This document shows positions 53,419 through 60,772 of a DNA stretch of 64,000 nucleotides, piece after piece. The notes beneath the pieces are model-generated. The model did no database searches and had not been told where the DNA came from. It worked only from the letters and a program-made list of their open reading frames with translations. Source of the DNA: JAIXWP01 sp964428835. GTDB taxonomy: Bacteria > Bacteroidota > Bacteroidia > Flavobacteriales_D > Sanyastnellaceae. Made by a program: the position numbers and the translations under genes. The DNA lies in NCBI GenBank assembly GCA_964428835.1, contig CAYRZQ010000008.1, positions 32,746 through 96,745 on the forward strand. The letters are read 5' to 3'. Positions within the stretch are counted from its first letter, which is position 1, and each line of letters begins with the position of its first letter.

Positions 53419-54996
53419 ATGTGCAATAATGAATGCAGTTTTGGTACTGCGGGTGTACTTTTACCATCAAAATTGTGCCATCTGGATTTTAGCTCATTCA
53501 TATCGAGAAGAATTATCAAAGGTGACGAGAAACAAAGAATTTCTCGCCCAATAGTACGCATTGCGACGTGGGGTGTAGCAGTTGGAGTGATGCTTATGAT
53601 ACTTTCGGTGGCTATTGTAAAAGGCTTTCAAAAGGAGGTGAGGGGAATGGTGATAGGATTCGGGTCTCACTTTCAAGTAGTTTCTAATCGAGATAATATC
53701 AGTAAAGACTCTCAACGACTCCTCTTCGATCAGAATGTTTATGATAACCTGAAGAAATTAGAAGGAGTCAAACATGTTCAGGTTTTTGCCGCAAAGCCGG
53801 GTATCATAGAATCGAAAGAAGGACTACAAGGGGTTGCAATCAAAGGTGTGTCATCTGATTACGACTGGAGTTTTATCAAATCAGTACTCAAAGAAGGTAA
53901 AGTGCTTGATGACGATAGTCTCGAAGCGAATCAGTTGGTACTATCAAGCACACTCACACGAAAACTCCGACTTCGACTTGGAGATAAAGTCAGCATTTAT
54001 TTTGTCAATGACCAGAACGATGCAAGGCAGCGCAATTTCACGATTGTTGGAATTTATGAGACAGGCCTAGAAGACTATGACTCTCAATATGTATTCACGG
54101 ATATTGGTCATGTTCAAAAACTGAGTGGTTGGGGATTACAAGCCCAGCTTCTTGTAGATACCGTTTGCACAGGGGATTATATTATGGTTGGAGCCACAGG
54201 ATTCGGAGGAGATGGCTTCTATACTTATACTTGGAGCAATTCAACTTGGACTGGAGAAGGGCCTCATTTTCTTGAAGCTTCTAAAGACACTTCATTTTAC
54301 GTAGTTCTCAGTGATGGAGAGGAGACAGAGCGCGACACAGCTTTTGCTACAGTTGATTTCCTGGATGATAATGCTTTGTCCTGCTCGCCTTTTATTGTTA
54401 AGACAACTACAGGAGGCGGTTCGCAAAGTGAATATATCGGCGGATATGAGGTGTTGATCAATGATTATGAACAACTCCTGTCAGCAGATGATCGCATCTT
54501 TAATGCGCTGCCTTACGACCTTCAGGTTTTCAAAGTCACGGATCGTTCTCCAGAGATTTTTTCATGGCTTGCGATGCTCGATATCAACGTTATCATCATC
54601 ATCATTTTGATGATTGTAATTTCAATCGTAAATATGACATCCGCCTTGTTGATTATAATACTCGAAAGACAGCAAATGATTGGCACGCTGAAGGCATTGG
54701 GCGCCACAGATGGACCAATCGTCAGAGTCTTTGTAGTACACGCCATGGTAATCATCGGCAAAGGCATGCTGATCGGTAATGTAATTGGAATTGGTTTCGC
54801 GGCGCTACAATATTACTTTCACCTCATACCACTTGATCCAGCTAATTACTATGTGAATACAGTGCCAATAGAGTTGGTCTGGCTGGAGTTTTTACTCCTG
54901 AATATTGGCGTTGTGTTTATTTGTTTTGCAATTTTATTAATACCAGCGAAGTATGTAAGTCGAATCACGCCAATCAAATCAATTCGATTCAGTTGA
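53419..54996 (+). CDS. LolCE/FtsX-type ABC permease with an extra periplasmic domain
   Basis: About 525 residues if started at the ATG at 53419; the start is unsure (TTG at 53473 begins nearer the conserved FISRRIIKGDEKQRISRPIVRIATWGVAVGVMLMILSVAIVKGFQKE). First transmembrane helix, then a MacB_PCD-like periplasmic domain, then three C-terminal helices (VIIIIILMIVISIVNMTSALLIIILERQQMIGTLKALGAT, FVVHAMVIIGKGMLIGNVIGIG and LLLNIGVVFICFAILLIPAKYVSRITPIKSIRFS). The family exports or releases lipoproteins or lipids. Between QLLVDT and YIGGYEVLIND, residues about 242-339 are an extra stretch resembling a PKD/SprB-like Ig domain. The ATPase gene is not beside it. Confidence 0.85.
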   Translation: MCNNECSFGTAGVLLPSKLCHLDFSSFISRRIIKGDEKQRISRPIVRIATWGVAVGVMLMILSVAIVKGFQKEVRGMVIGFGSHFQVVSNRDNISKDSQRLLFDQNVYDNLKKLEGVKHVQVFAAKPGIIESKEGLQGVAIKGVSSDYDWSFIKSVLKEGKVLDDDSLEANQLVLSSTLTRKLRLRLGDKVSIYFVNDQNDARQRNFTIVGIYETGLEDYDSQYVFTDIGHVQKLSGWGLQAQLLVDTVCTGDYIMVGATGFGGDGFYTYTWSNSTWTGEGPHFLEASKDTSFYVVLSDGEETERDTAFATVDFLDDNALSCSPFIVKTTTGGGSQSEYIGGYEVLINDYEQLLSADDRIFNALPYDLQVFKVTDRSPEIFSWLAMLDINVIIIIILMIVISIVNMTSALLIIILERQQMIGTLKALGATDGPIVRVFVVHAMVIIGKGMLIGNVIGIGFAALQYYFHLIPLDPANYYVNTVPIELVWLEFLLLNIGVVFICFAILLIPAKYVSRITPIKSIRFS

Positions 54997-55009
54997 ACCT
55001 TCGCTTGAC

Positions 55010-55017
55010 TACCTTTG
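55010..55017 (+). promoter_or_regulatory. -7 element of the cystathionine beta-synthase gene
   Basis: TACCTTTG, exact TAnnTTTG match, 21 bases before the ATG at 55039. Confidence 0.5.
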
Positions 55018-55038
55018 TATCACTTTTATATTTAGAAA

Positions 55039-56400
55039 ATGAAGTACGCTCACAATATCCTCGAAACCATAGGAAATACTCCATTGGTTAAGCTAAACAA
55101 AATTGCGAAGGACATACCTGCGCTTGTTTTGGCTAAAATCGAAACCACCAATCCAGGTAATTCAATCAAAGATCGCATGGCGTTGAAAATGATTGAAGAT
55201 GCGGAGAAAGATGGTCGCCTCAAACCGGGAGGAACGATCATCGAGGGTACGAGTGGAAATACCGGGATGGGTCTGGCGATAGCAGCGGTCGTAAAGGGGT
55301 ATAAGTGTATTTTCACTTCCACCGATAAGCAATCAAAAGAAAAATTTGATGCTCTTAGAGCCTTTGGTGCAGAGGTAATCGTGTGCCCAACCAACGTTGA
55401 GCCAGAAGATCCTCGATCTTACTATTCTGTGTCAAGTAGATTAGAAAAGGAAGTTCCCAACAGCTGGAAGCCCAATCAATATGATAATCCGAGCAATGCA
55501 CAGGCGCATTATGAATCTACAGGTCCGGAGATTTGGGAACAAACGGAAGGAAAAATCACTCACCTTGTAGTCGGTGTTGGTACTGGTGGAACTATCTGCG
55601 GAACTGCACGTTATCTTAAAGAGAAAAATCCTAATGTGAAAATCATCGGTATTGACACTTACGGATCAGTTTTCAAAAAGTACAAGGAGACTGGAATCTT
55701 CGATAAAAATGAAATTTACCCCTACATCACAGAAGGGATCGGAGAAGATTTTTTACCTAAAAATGTCAACTTCGATTTGATTGATCATTTTGAAAAAGTT
55801 ACCGATAAAGATGCGGCAGTAATGACGCGTCAAATTGCACGTCAGGAAGGAATCTTTGTTGGAAACAGCGCCGGAAGCGCAATAGCTGGGCTACTTCAAG
55901 TAAAACACATGTTCGGTCCAAACGATGTTGTAGTTGTAATTTTCCATGATCATGGTACACGCTATCTCGGAAAAATGTTTAATGATGAGTGGATGCGTGA
56001 CAGAGGATTTTTGGAAGAAGAGAAAAAGACTGCTAGAGACCTCGTGGCAGGTAATATCGATAAACCGCTCGTAACGGTTGGTTCAGGCGAATTGGTGAGT
56101 CACGCGGTGGCTAAGATGAAAAAGTATAACATCACACAAATTCCTGTAATGAAGGACGATGCCTTGGCAGGTTCTATCGACGAATCCAAAATATTCCAAT
56201 TGTTGGTTGAGGACGCCAAGCTGCTTGATAAGAAAATTGAAGAAGTAATGGGCGCCCCTTTCCCTGTGGTTGATGAGGATGCTGATATTGCAGCAGTTTC
56301 AAAATTGATTACAAAAGAAACTCCAGCAGTGCTCGTGAAGTTACATAGCGGCAAACATCATATCATCACAAAGTATGATATTATAGGAAGTATAGCATAA
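55039..56400 (+). CDS. Cystathionine beta-synthase (PLP plus CBS domains)
   Basis: 453 residues. PLP fold of the cysteine-synthase/CBS type: ILETIGNTPLVKLNKIA, PLP lysine in NPGNSIKDRMALKMIEDAE, GTSGNTGMGLAIAAVVKGYKCIF, GVGTGGTICGTARYLKE, and VGNSAGSAIAGLLQ. A Bateman module follows (two CBS motifs, residues about 330-453: VGSGELVSHAVAKMKKYNITQIPVMKDD, VVDEDADIAAVSKLI...PAVLVK). The fused CBS domains and the QYDNPSNAQAHYESTGPEIWEQ loop favour cystathionine beta-synthase over cysteine synthase. It would condense serine and homocysteine. It ends at a palindrome-T5 terminator. Confidence 0.93.
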   Translation: MKYAHNILETIGNTPLVKLNKIAKDIPALVLAKIETTNPGNSIKDRMALKMIEDAEKDGRLKPGGTIIEGTSGNTGMGLAIAAVVKGYKCIFTSTDKQSKEKFDALRAFGAEVIVCPTNVEPEDPRSYYSVSSRLEKEVPNSWKPNQYDNPSNAQAHYESTGPEIWEQTEGKITHLVVGVGTGGTICGTARYLKEKNPNVKIIGIDTYGSVFKKYKETGIFDKNEIYPYITEGIGEDFLPKNVNFDLIDHFEKVTDKDAAVMTRQIARQEGIFVGNSAGSAIAGLLQVKHMFGPNDVVVVIFHDHGTRYLGKMFNDEWMRDRGFLEEEKKTARDLVAGNIDKPLVTVGSGELVSHAVAKMKKYNITQIPVMKDDALAGSIDESKIFQLLVEDAKLLDKKIEEVMGAPFPVVDEDADIAAVSKLITKETPAVLVKLHSGKHHIITKYDIIGSIA

Positions 56401-56425
56401 CCGAATGAACGTTCATTCGGTTTTT
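56399..56425 (+). terminator. CCGAATGA-family palindrome acting as terminator
   Basis: The 20-base core CCGAATGAACGTTCATTCGG (56401-56420) is identical to that at 3390-3409. It starts right after the TAA of the upstream gene and is followed by five Ts. It also sits directly downstream of the convergent ornithine aminotransferase stop. Confidence 0.85.
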
Positions 56426-57691
56426 CTATCTTTTGAAATTCAATACGGTCGAAGAGATTATTGAGATACATTCATCCAGTTGCGCTTCTGTAATAACTAG
56501 AGGTGGCGCAAATCGAATGATGTTTCCATGAGTTGGTTTTGCAAGCAGGCCATTTTCCGCAAGCTTGATGCAAAGATCCCAAGCTGTATGGCTATCTTCT
56601 GTATCATCAATTACGATTGCATTCAATAATCCTTTTCCTCTAACCAGCGTGATGAGATTGGTTTGAGAGATGAGCTCCTGCATTGCCTTTCTAAACTTTT
56701 TGCCAAGGCGTTCTGAGTTCTCACTGAGATTTTCGTCTACCAATACTTGGAGCGCTTCGGTTGCTACTGCGCAAGCTAAAGGATTGCCTCCGTAGGTGCT
56801 GCCGTGTTCTCCCGGTTTGATGGTGAGCATCACCTGATCGTTTGCAAGTACGGCCGCAACTGGTAACACTCCTCCACTTAGAGCTTTGCCTAAAACGAGG
56901 ATGTCTGGCTTTACATTTTCATGATCACACGCAAGCATCTTTCCTGTGCGTGCGAGACCAGTCTGAACTTCATCTGCAATCATAAGAACATTGTATTTCG
57001 TACAAAGCTCTCTTACGCCTTTGATGTATCCTTCGTATGGAACTACAACGCCAGCCTCACCTTGAATAGGTTCAAACATGAATCCAGCAATATTGGGCTC
57101 TGCTTTGAATGCCTCTTCCAATGCTTGAAGGTTGTTGTATGGAACAATGATATATCCAGGTACAAATGGTCCAAAACCGTTGGTGCTACTGGGATCTGTG
57201 GATGATGAAATCGCTGCAAGTGTACGCCCCCAGAAGTTGCCCTCTACAAATACCATTTTAGCTTCATTGGCAGGAACTTTTTTGACGTCGTATGCCCATC
57301 TTCTCGCAAGTTTCATAGCCGTTTCACCACCTTCTACTCCGGTATTCATTGGAAGTACCTTGTCGTAACCAAAGAAATCTGTGATGAATTTTTCGTAAAC
57401 ACCTAACTTACTATTATAAAATGCGCGGCTTGTAAGTGTAACCTTAGTAGCCTGTTCAGTGAGTGCTGTTATAATACGAGGGTGGCAATGCCCTTGATTC
57501 ACGGCTGAGTAAGCAGAAAGGAAGTCAAAGTAGCGCTTGCCTTCGAGATCCCAAACATATACACCTTCACCTTTATCTATCACGACTGGTATAGGATGAT
57601 AATTGTGCGCACCGTATTTGTCCTCGAGTCTCATTGATTCTGAGGAAGTAAGCGATGATGTAAGTGTGTTTTGTGCAGTGCTCATGGCCAT
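56426..57691 (-). CDS. rocD: Ornithine aminotransferase
   Basis: Class III PLP aminotransferase converting ornithine and 2-oxoglutarate to glutamate semialdehyde and glutamate, connecting arginine and proline metabolism. 421 residues. Motifs: EDKYGAHNYHPIPVVIDKGEGVYVWDLEGKRYFDFLSAYSAVNQGHCHPRI, FGYDKVLPMNTGVEGGETAMKLARRW, FMFEPIQGEAGVVVP, MIADEVQTGLARTGK, and the PLP lysine in DILVLGKALSGGVLPVAAVL, with GEHGSTYGGNPLACAVATEAL. The ORF has ATGs at 57691 and 57685; a -7 element ends 8 bases before 57691, so I keep that start. Confidence 0.95.
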   Translation of the reverse strand: MAMSTAQNTLTSSLTSSESMRLEDKYGAHNYHPIPVVIDKGEGVYVWDLEGKRYFDFLSAYSAVNQGHCHPRIITALTEQATKVTLTSRAFYNSKLGVYEKFITDFFGYDKVLPMNTGVEGGETAMKLARRWAYDVKKVPANEAKMVFVEGNFWGRTLAAISSSTDPSSTNGFGPFVPGYIIVPYNNLQALEEAFKAEPNIAGFMFEPIQGEAGVVVPYEGYIKGVRELCTKYNVLMIADEVQTGLARTGKMLACDHENVKPDILVLGKALSGGVLPVAAVLANDQVMLTIKPGEHGSTYGGNPLACAVATEALQVLVDENLSENSERLGKKFRKAMQELISQTNLITLVRGKGLLNAIVIDDTEDSHTAWDLCIKLAENGLLAKPTHGNIIRFAPPLVITEAQLDECISIISSTVLNFKR

Positions 57692-57699
57692 GTTTTTTG

Positions 57700-57707
57700 C
57701 AAAAGTA
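57700..57707 (-). promoter_or_regulatory. -7 element of rocD
   Basis: Minus strand reads TACTTTTG, exact TAnnTTTG match, 8 bases before the ATG at 57691. Confidence 0.5.
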
Positions 57708-57779
57708 CGAATTCAATTCTCCTAAAAATTTGCTAAAAATTGTGGTTTACTCAATTTTTTGTTCGAGTATTGCATTCTC

Positions 57780-57808
57780 AATGTCAAAATACAACTTGTA
57801 TTGACATT
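57780..57808. promoter_or_regulatory. Interrupted 13-bp dyad in the rocD-ndk gap (57692-58037)
   Basis: AATGTCA (57780-57786), two extra bases, ATACAA (57789-57794), one base, then TTGTAT and TGACATT (57796-57808) form an inverted repeat of 13 pairs with a two-base bulge on one arm. It lies about 75 bp upstream of rocD. It could be an operator for a dimeric regulator or a weak hairpin. The gap otherwise holds the RNA candidate below and the ndk -7 element; a 65-codon open frame across it is not convincing. Confidence 0.4.
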
Positions 57809-57869
57809 TACATTGATTACAAAGCTCAAGCATACGACAGAAGTTGCGGGGTGCTATATTTCGTGGCTC

Positions 57870-57940
57870 AGGAGTGATTCAAGTCTTGCCGTTTTGGGAG
57901 AGAGGGCGGCAGGAGCCCCGCTTCTATCTGTCATTTCTGG
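57870..57940 (+). ncRNA. Candidate structured RNA in the rocD-ndk gap
   Basis: Bases 57870-57878 (CAGGAGTGA) can pair fully with 57932-57940 (TCATTTCTG), allowing two GU pairs, and inside it 57886-57892 (CTTGCCG) pairs with 57908-57914 (CGGCAGG), one GU pair, around a purine-rich loop. The segment is more GC-rich than its surroundings. A TATATTTC -7-like element ends at 57863. No terminator directly follows, so it could also be a leader structure for ndk (start 58038). Derived by eye only. Confidence 0.3.
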
Positions 57941-57995
57941 ACGTATGGAGCTTTGACGATCAATAATATTTCCGATGGCTTAAAGAAATATTGAC

Positions 57996-58003
57996 TATTT
58001 TCG
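57996..58003 (+). promoter_or_regulatory. -7 element of ndk
   Basis: TATTTTCG, one mismatch from TAnnTTTG, 34 bases upstream of the ndk ATG. Confidence 0.4.
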
Positions 58004-58037
58004 CGCCCAGTTTTAAAACAATCCAACAATCAAAAAA

Positions 58038-58457
58038 ATGGCAGGAAAGGTAACGTTTACCATGATCAAGCCTGACGCAACTGCAGCAGGTCATACAGGT
58101 AAAATCATCGACAGAATCATCGGTGCAGGTTTCAAGATCAAAGCAATGAAATGGACACGCCTCAGCAAAGAGGAAGCAGGTAAGTTTTACGAAATTCACC
58201 GCGAACGTCCGTTTTTCGGAGAGTTAGTAGAATACATGACTAGCGGCCCAATCGTTGCGGCTATCCTAGAAAAAGATAACGCAGTAGAGGACTTCCGCAC
58301 ATTGATTGGTGCTACAGATCCACAGAAAGCGGCTGAAGGAACCATCCGTCGTGACTTCGCTACAAGTATTGCAGCCAATGCGGTACACGGTTCTGATAGC
58401 GACGAAAACGCTCTGATTGAAGGCGCATTTTATTTTTCTTCAAGAGAACACGCGTAA
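58038..58457 (+). CDS. ndk: Nucleoside diphosphate kinase
   Basis: 139 residues, usual length. Transfers the gamma phosphate between NTPs and NDPs through a phosphohistidine. Motifs: GKVTFTMIKPDATAAGHTGKIIDRIIGAGF, HRERPFFGELVEYMTSGPIVAAILEKDNAVEDFRTLIGATDP, and the active-site His in AANAVHGSDSDENALIEGAFYFS. Single gene between rocD and a strong terminator (58484-58515). Confidence 0.97.
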   Translation: MAGKVTFTMIKPDATAAGHTGKIIDRIIGAGFKIKAMKWTRLSKEEAGKFYEIHRERPFFGELVEYMTSGPIVAAILEKDNAVEDFRTLIGATDPQKAAEGTIRRDFATSIAANAVHGSDSDENALIEGAFYFSSREHA

Positions 58458-58483
58458 TTAACGCTTCTGATAGTATTTTTGGA

Positions 58484-58515
58484 GAGCAATCATGTTATAC
58501 ATGGTTGCTCTTTTT
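58484..58515 (+). terminator. Intrinsic terminator after ndk
   Basis: GAGCAATCATG pairs with CATGGTTGCTC (11 bp with one wobble) over a five-base loop, followed by five Ts. It ends 43 bp before icd. Confidence 0.9.
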
Positions 58516-58557
58516 GTTTGTCCACTGTTGTAAAATTATTAAATTCAAAAACCAGCC

Positions 58558-59787
58558 ATGAATAAAATCAAGGTGGCCAATCCTATCGTTGAGATGGATG
58601 GCGACGAGATGACCAGAATTATCTGGAAGTTTATCAAAGACAAATTAATATTCCCTTACTTGGATTTGGATATCAAGTATTATGATTTGGGAATGGAAAA
58701 TCGCGACGCTACCGACGATCGCGTTACAGTTGAAGCCGCAGAAGCAACGCTCAAGTATAATGTGGCCGTAAAGTGCGCTACGATTACTCCAGATGAGGCG
58801 CGTGTTAAGGAGTTTAATCTCAAAAAAATGTGGAAGAGTCCAAACGGTACGATTCGCAATATCGTAGGAGGCACCGTCTTCCGCGAACCAATCATTTGTT
58901 CAAATATCCCTCGACTTGTTCCAGGTTGGACCAAGCCTATAAATATTGGACGCCACGCATTTGGCGATCAGTACAGAGCTACAGATACCGTGGTAAAAGG
59001 GAAGGGAAAACTCACTATGACATTTACTCCCGAAGACGGTGGTGCGCCGCAATCATGGGAAGTATATAATTTCGAAGGTGATGGTGTTGCATTGAGCATG
59101 TACAATACCGACGATTCTATTTATGGCTTCGCGCGTAGCTGTTTTAATCAGGCATTGAACAGAAAATGGAATCTGTATTTCAGTTCCAAGAACACTATCC
59201 TTAAAGCTTATGACGGACGTTTCAAGGATATTTTCGAAGAAGTGTATCAAAATGAATTTATCGAAAAATTCAAAGCGGTAGGCATTACCTATGAGCACCG
59301 ATTGATAGACGATATGGTGGCATATTGCCTCAAGAGTGAAGGTGGTTTTGTTTGGGCTTGTAAAAACTACGACGGCGACGTGCAAAGTGATATCGTAGCT
59401 CAAGGATTTGGTTCACTCGGTTTGATGACGTCTGCATTGATTACTCCAGATGGTAAAACCATGGAAGCAGAAGCTGCACACGGAACCGTTACACGTCACT
59501 ATCGCCAACATCAGCAAGGCAAAAAGACTTCAACCAATCCGATTGCATCTATTTTCGCGTGGACACAAGGTCTAGCATTTAGAGGTAAATTGGATGGTAA
59601 TGACGAACTCATTCGCTTTGCTGAAACTTTGGAAAAAGTTTGTGTGGACGTTGTTGAAAGCGGTAAGATGACCAAAGACCTCGCCGTATGTATATACGGT
59701 GATAAAACCAACGATTCACATTGGCTCACTACCGAAGACTTCCTCGATGCCATCGATGCAGAACTCAACAGTAGAATGACGAAATAG
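58558..59787 (+). CDS. icd: NADP-dependent isocitrate dehydrogenase (homodimeric, eukaryote-like type)
   Basis: 409 residues. Oxidative decarboxylation of isocitrate to 2-oxoglutarate in the TCA cycle. N-terminal VANPIVEMDGDEMTRIIWKFIKDKLIFPYLDLDIKYYDLG is typical of the eukaryotic/type II IDH; substrate-binding region KKMWKSPNGTIRNIVGGTVFREPI; GRHAFGDQYRATD; and C-terminal GFGSLGLMTSALI, EAAHGTVTRHYRQHQQGK and TNPIASIFAWTQGL (NADP region). A large inverted repeat follows the stop. Confidence 0.96.
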   Translation: MNKIKVANPIVEMDGDEMTRIIWKFIKDKLIFPYLDLDIKYYDLGMENRDATDDRVTVEAAEATLKYNVAVKCATITPDEARVKEFNLKKMWKSPNGTIRNIVGGTVFREPIICSNIPRLVPGWTKPINIGRHAFGDQYRATDTVVKGKGKLTMTFTPEDGGAPQSWEVYNFEGDGVALSMYNTDDSIYGFARSCFNQALNRKWNLYFSSKNTILKAYDGRFKDIFEEVYQNEFIEKFKAVGITYEHRLIDDMVAYCLKSEGGFVWACKNYDGDVQSDIVAQGFGSLGLMTSALITPDGKTMEAEAAHGTVTRHYRQHQQGKKTSTNPIASIFAWTQGLAFRGKLDGNDELIRFAETLEKVCVDVVESGKMTKDLAVCIYGDKTNDSHWLTTEDFLDAIDAELNSRMTK

Positions 59788-59795
59788 AAATAAAG

Positions 59796-59854
59796 CTACG
59801 AGCTATTAAGCGACAAAGCGACTAAAACAGACCTAGTCGCTTTGTCGATCGTAG
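59796..59854. terminator. 14-bp hairpin between convergent icd and SUMF genes
   Basis: CGACAAAGCGACTA (59811-59824) is perfectly inverted as TAGTCGCTTTGTCG (59834-59847), with a further outer CTACGA/TCGTAG pair (59796-59801 and 59849-59854). No clear T-tract on either strand, so whether it terminates is unknown. It fills the convergent gap up to the SUMF stop at 59855. Confidence 0.6.
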
Positions 59855-60655
59855 TTATTCGCTTTCTATAATTTCCATGAAATATCTGAAACCGATGCTA
59901 GGGGAGGGCGAGTTGTAGGTAGAGAATTTTCCGTTGCCGTCTATTTTCATGGCTTCTTCACCATCAAGCCAGCTTCCGCCTTTAGTCTTGCCTTTTTCTA
60001 AAAGCATTTCAGCCACATTCCCACTCATGTTGTACATGCCGAATTTATTGGGCTCATAGGAAATAACCGAGGCAGTGATTTCCGCCGCATCGTTTCGAAT
60101 AGATGCTGTACCCATCATGTCATCCTTTGCACGGATCAAGTTGCAGCGAGGTGTTCCTTTTTTATCTCGAAGATCATTACCCTCCCACGGGTAGGTCGCT
60201 GACGGATTTCCACCTTTTGCAGCGGATACCCACTCTTCTTCTTTTGGAAGTCGAAATAGAACTTTCTTGAATTTTCTTTTTTCAGATTTATTATAAGTGT
60301 CAGTTAGCCATTGGCAAAACAGAGTGGCGCCTTCGTAACTAATATTTGCCACCGGATATTCTCTGTAGGCAGGATGCCAGTGATAGTAAGTCACAAATGG
60401 CTCATTATGACTCATGCCTTCACGCCATTTTGTGCTATCAATTTTGGCTGAATTATACTTTTCAGTCTGATTCGTTTGTTTTAGATAATTCAAGAAAGAA
60501 ACGTATTGAAAATTTGAAACTTCAGTCTTCGAAGCGTACAAATTTTCTTTAACCTTGACCAAGTTCTTTTGCGCGGCTTTTATATCAAAGTCCTTTTTCT
60601 TCCCACTGCTCCATCCGATCATCACGAGTGCGACTAATAGTATTATGTATTTCAT
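59855..60655 (-). CDS. SUMF1/FGE-domain protein, likely secreted
   Basis: 266 residues. Short N-terminal signal (MKYIILLVALVMIGWSSG). The formylglycine-generating-enzyme-like fold is visible: YASKTEVSNFQYVSFLNYL, YPVANISYEGATLFCQWLTD, FRLPKEEEWVSAAKGGNPSATYPWEG, NKFGMYNMSGNVAEMLLEKGKTKGGSW, SIGFRYF. Residues characteristic of active FGE, such as the paired catalytic cysteines, are not seen, so it is more like the structural/gliding relatives (GldJ/GldK-type) or unknown modifiers. Convergent with icd. Confidence 0.85.
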   Translation of the reverse strand: MKYIILLVALVMIGWSSGKKKDFDIKAAQKNLVKVKENLYASKTEVSNFQYVSFLNYLKQTNQTEKYNSAKIDSTKWREGMSHNEPFVTYYHWHPAYREYPVANISYEGATLFCQWLTDTYNKSEKRKFKKVLFRLPKEEEWVSAAKGGNPSATYPWEGNDLRDKKGTPRCNLIRAKDDMMGTASIRNDAAEITASVISYEPNKFGMYNMSGNVAEMLLEKGKTKGGSWLDGEEAMKIDGNGKFSTYNSPSPSIGFRYFMEIIESE

Positions 60656-60723
60656 ATCTTGGGGTTTTTAAATGACATTCACAAAACTACTCATGCGCAT
60701 CTCTCCTCACTCTTCTCTCCTTA

Positions 60724-60772
60724 CTCGTCACTCGTCACTAGTCACTAGTATCTAGTAACTAGTATCTAAACT
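60724..60772. repeat. Heptamer tandem repeat (CTMGTMA) between the SUMF and LysM genes
   Basis: Seven successive 7-base units: CTCGTCA, CTCGTCA, CTAGTCA, CTAGTAT, CTAGTAA, CTAGTAT and CTAAACT. The last overlaps the LysM gene stop by two bases. The preceding 60 bases are C/T-rich. Nothing else is seen in the 115-bp gap (60656-60770). Confidence 0.8.

Noticed and set aside
57759..57956. 65-codon open frame in the rocD-ndk gap
   Set aside because: It has no signal or recognisable domain, crosses the dyad and the hairpin region, and its composition follows the RNA-like structure rather than a protein.
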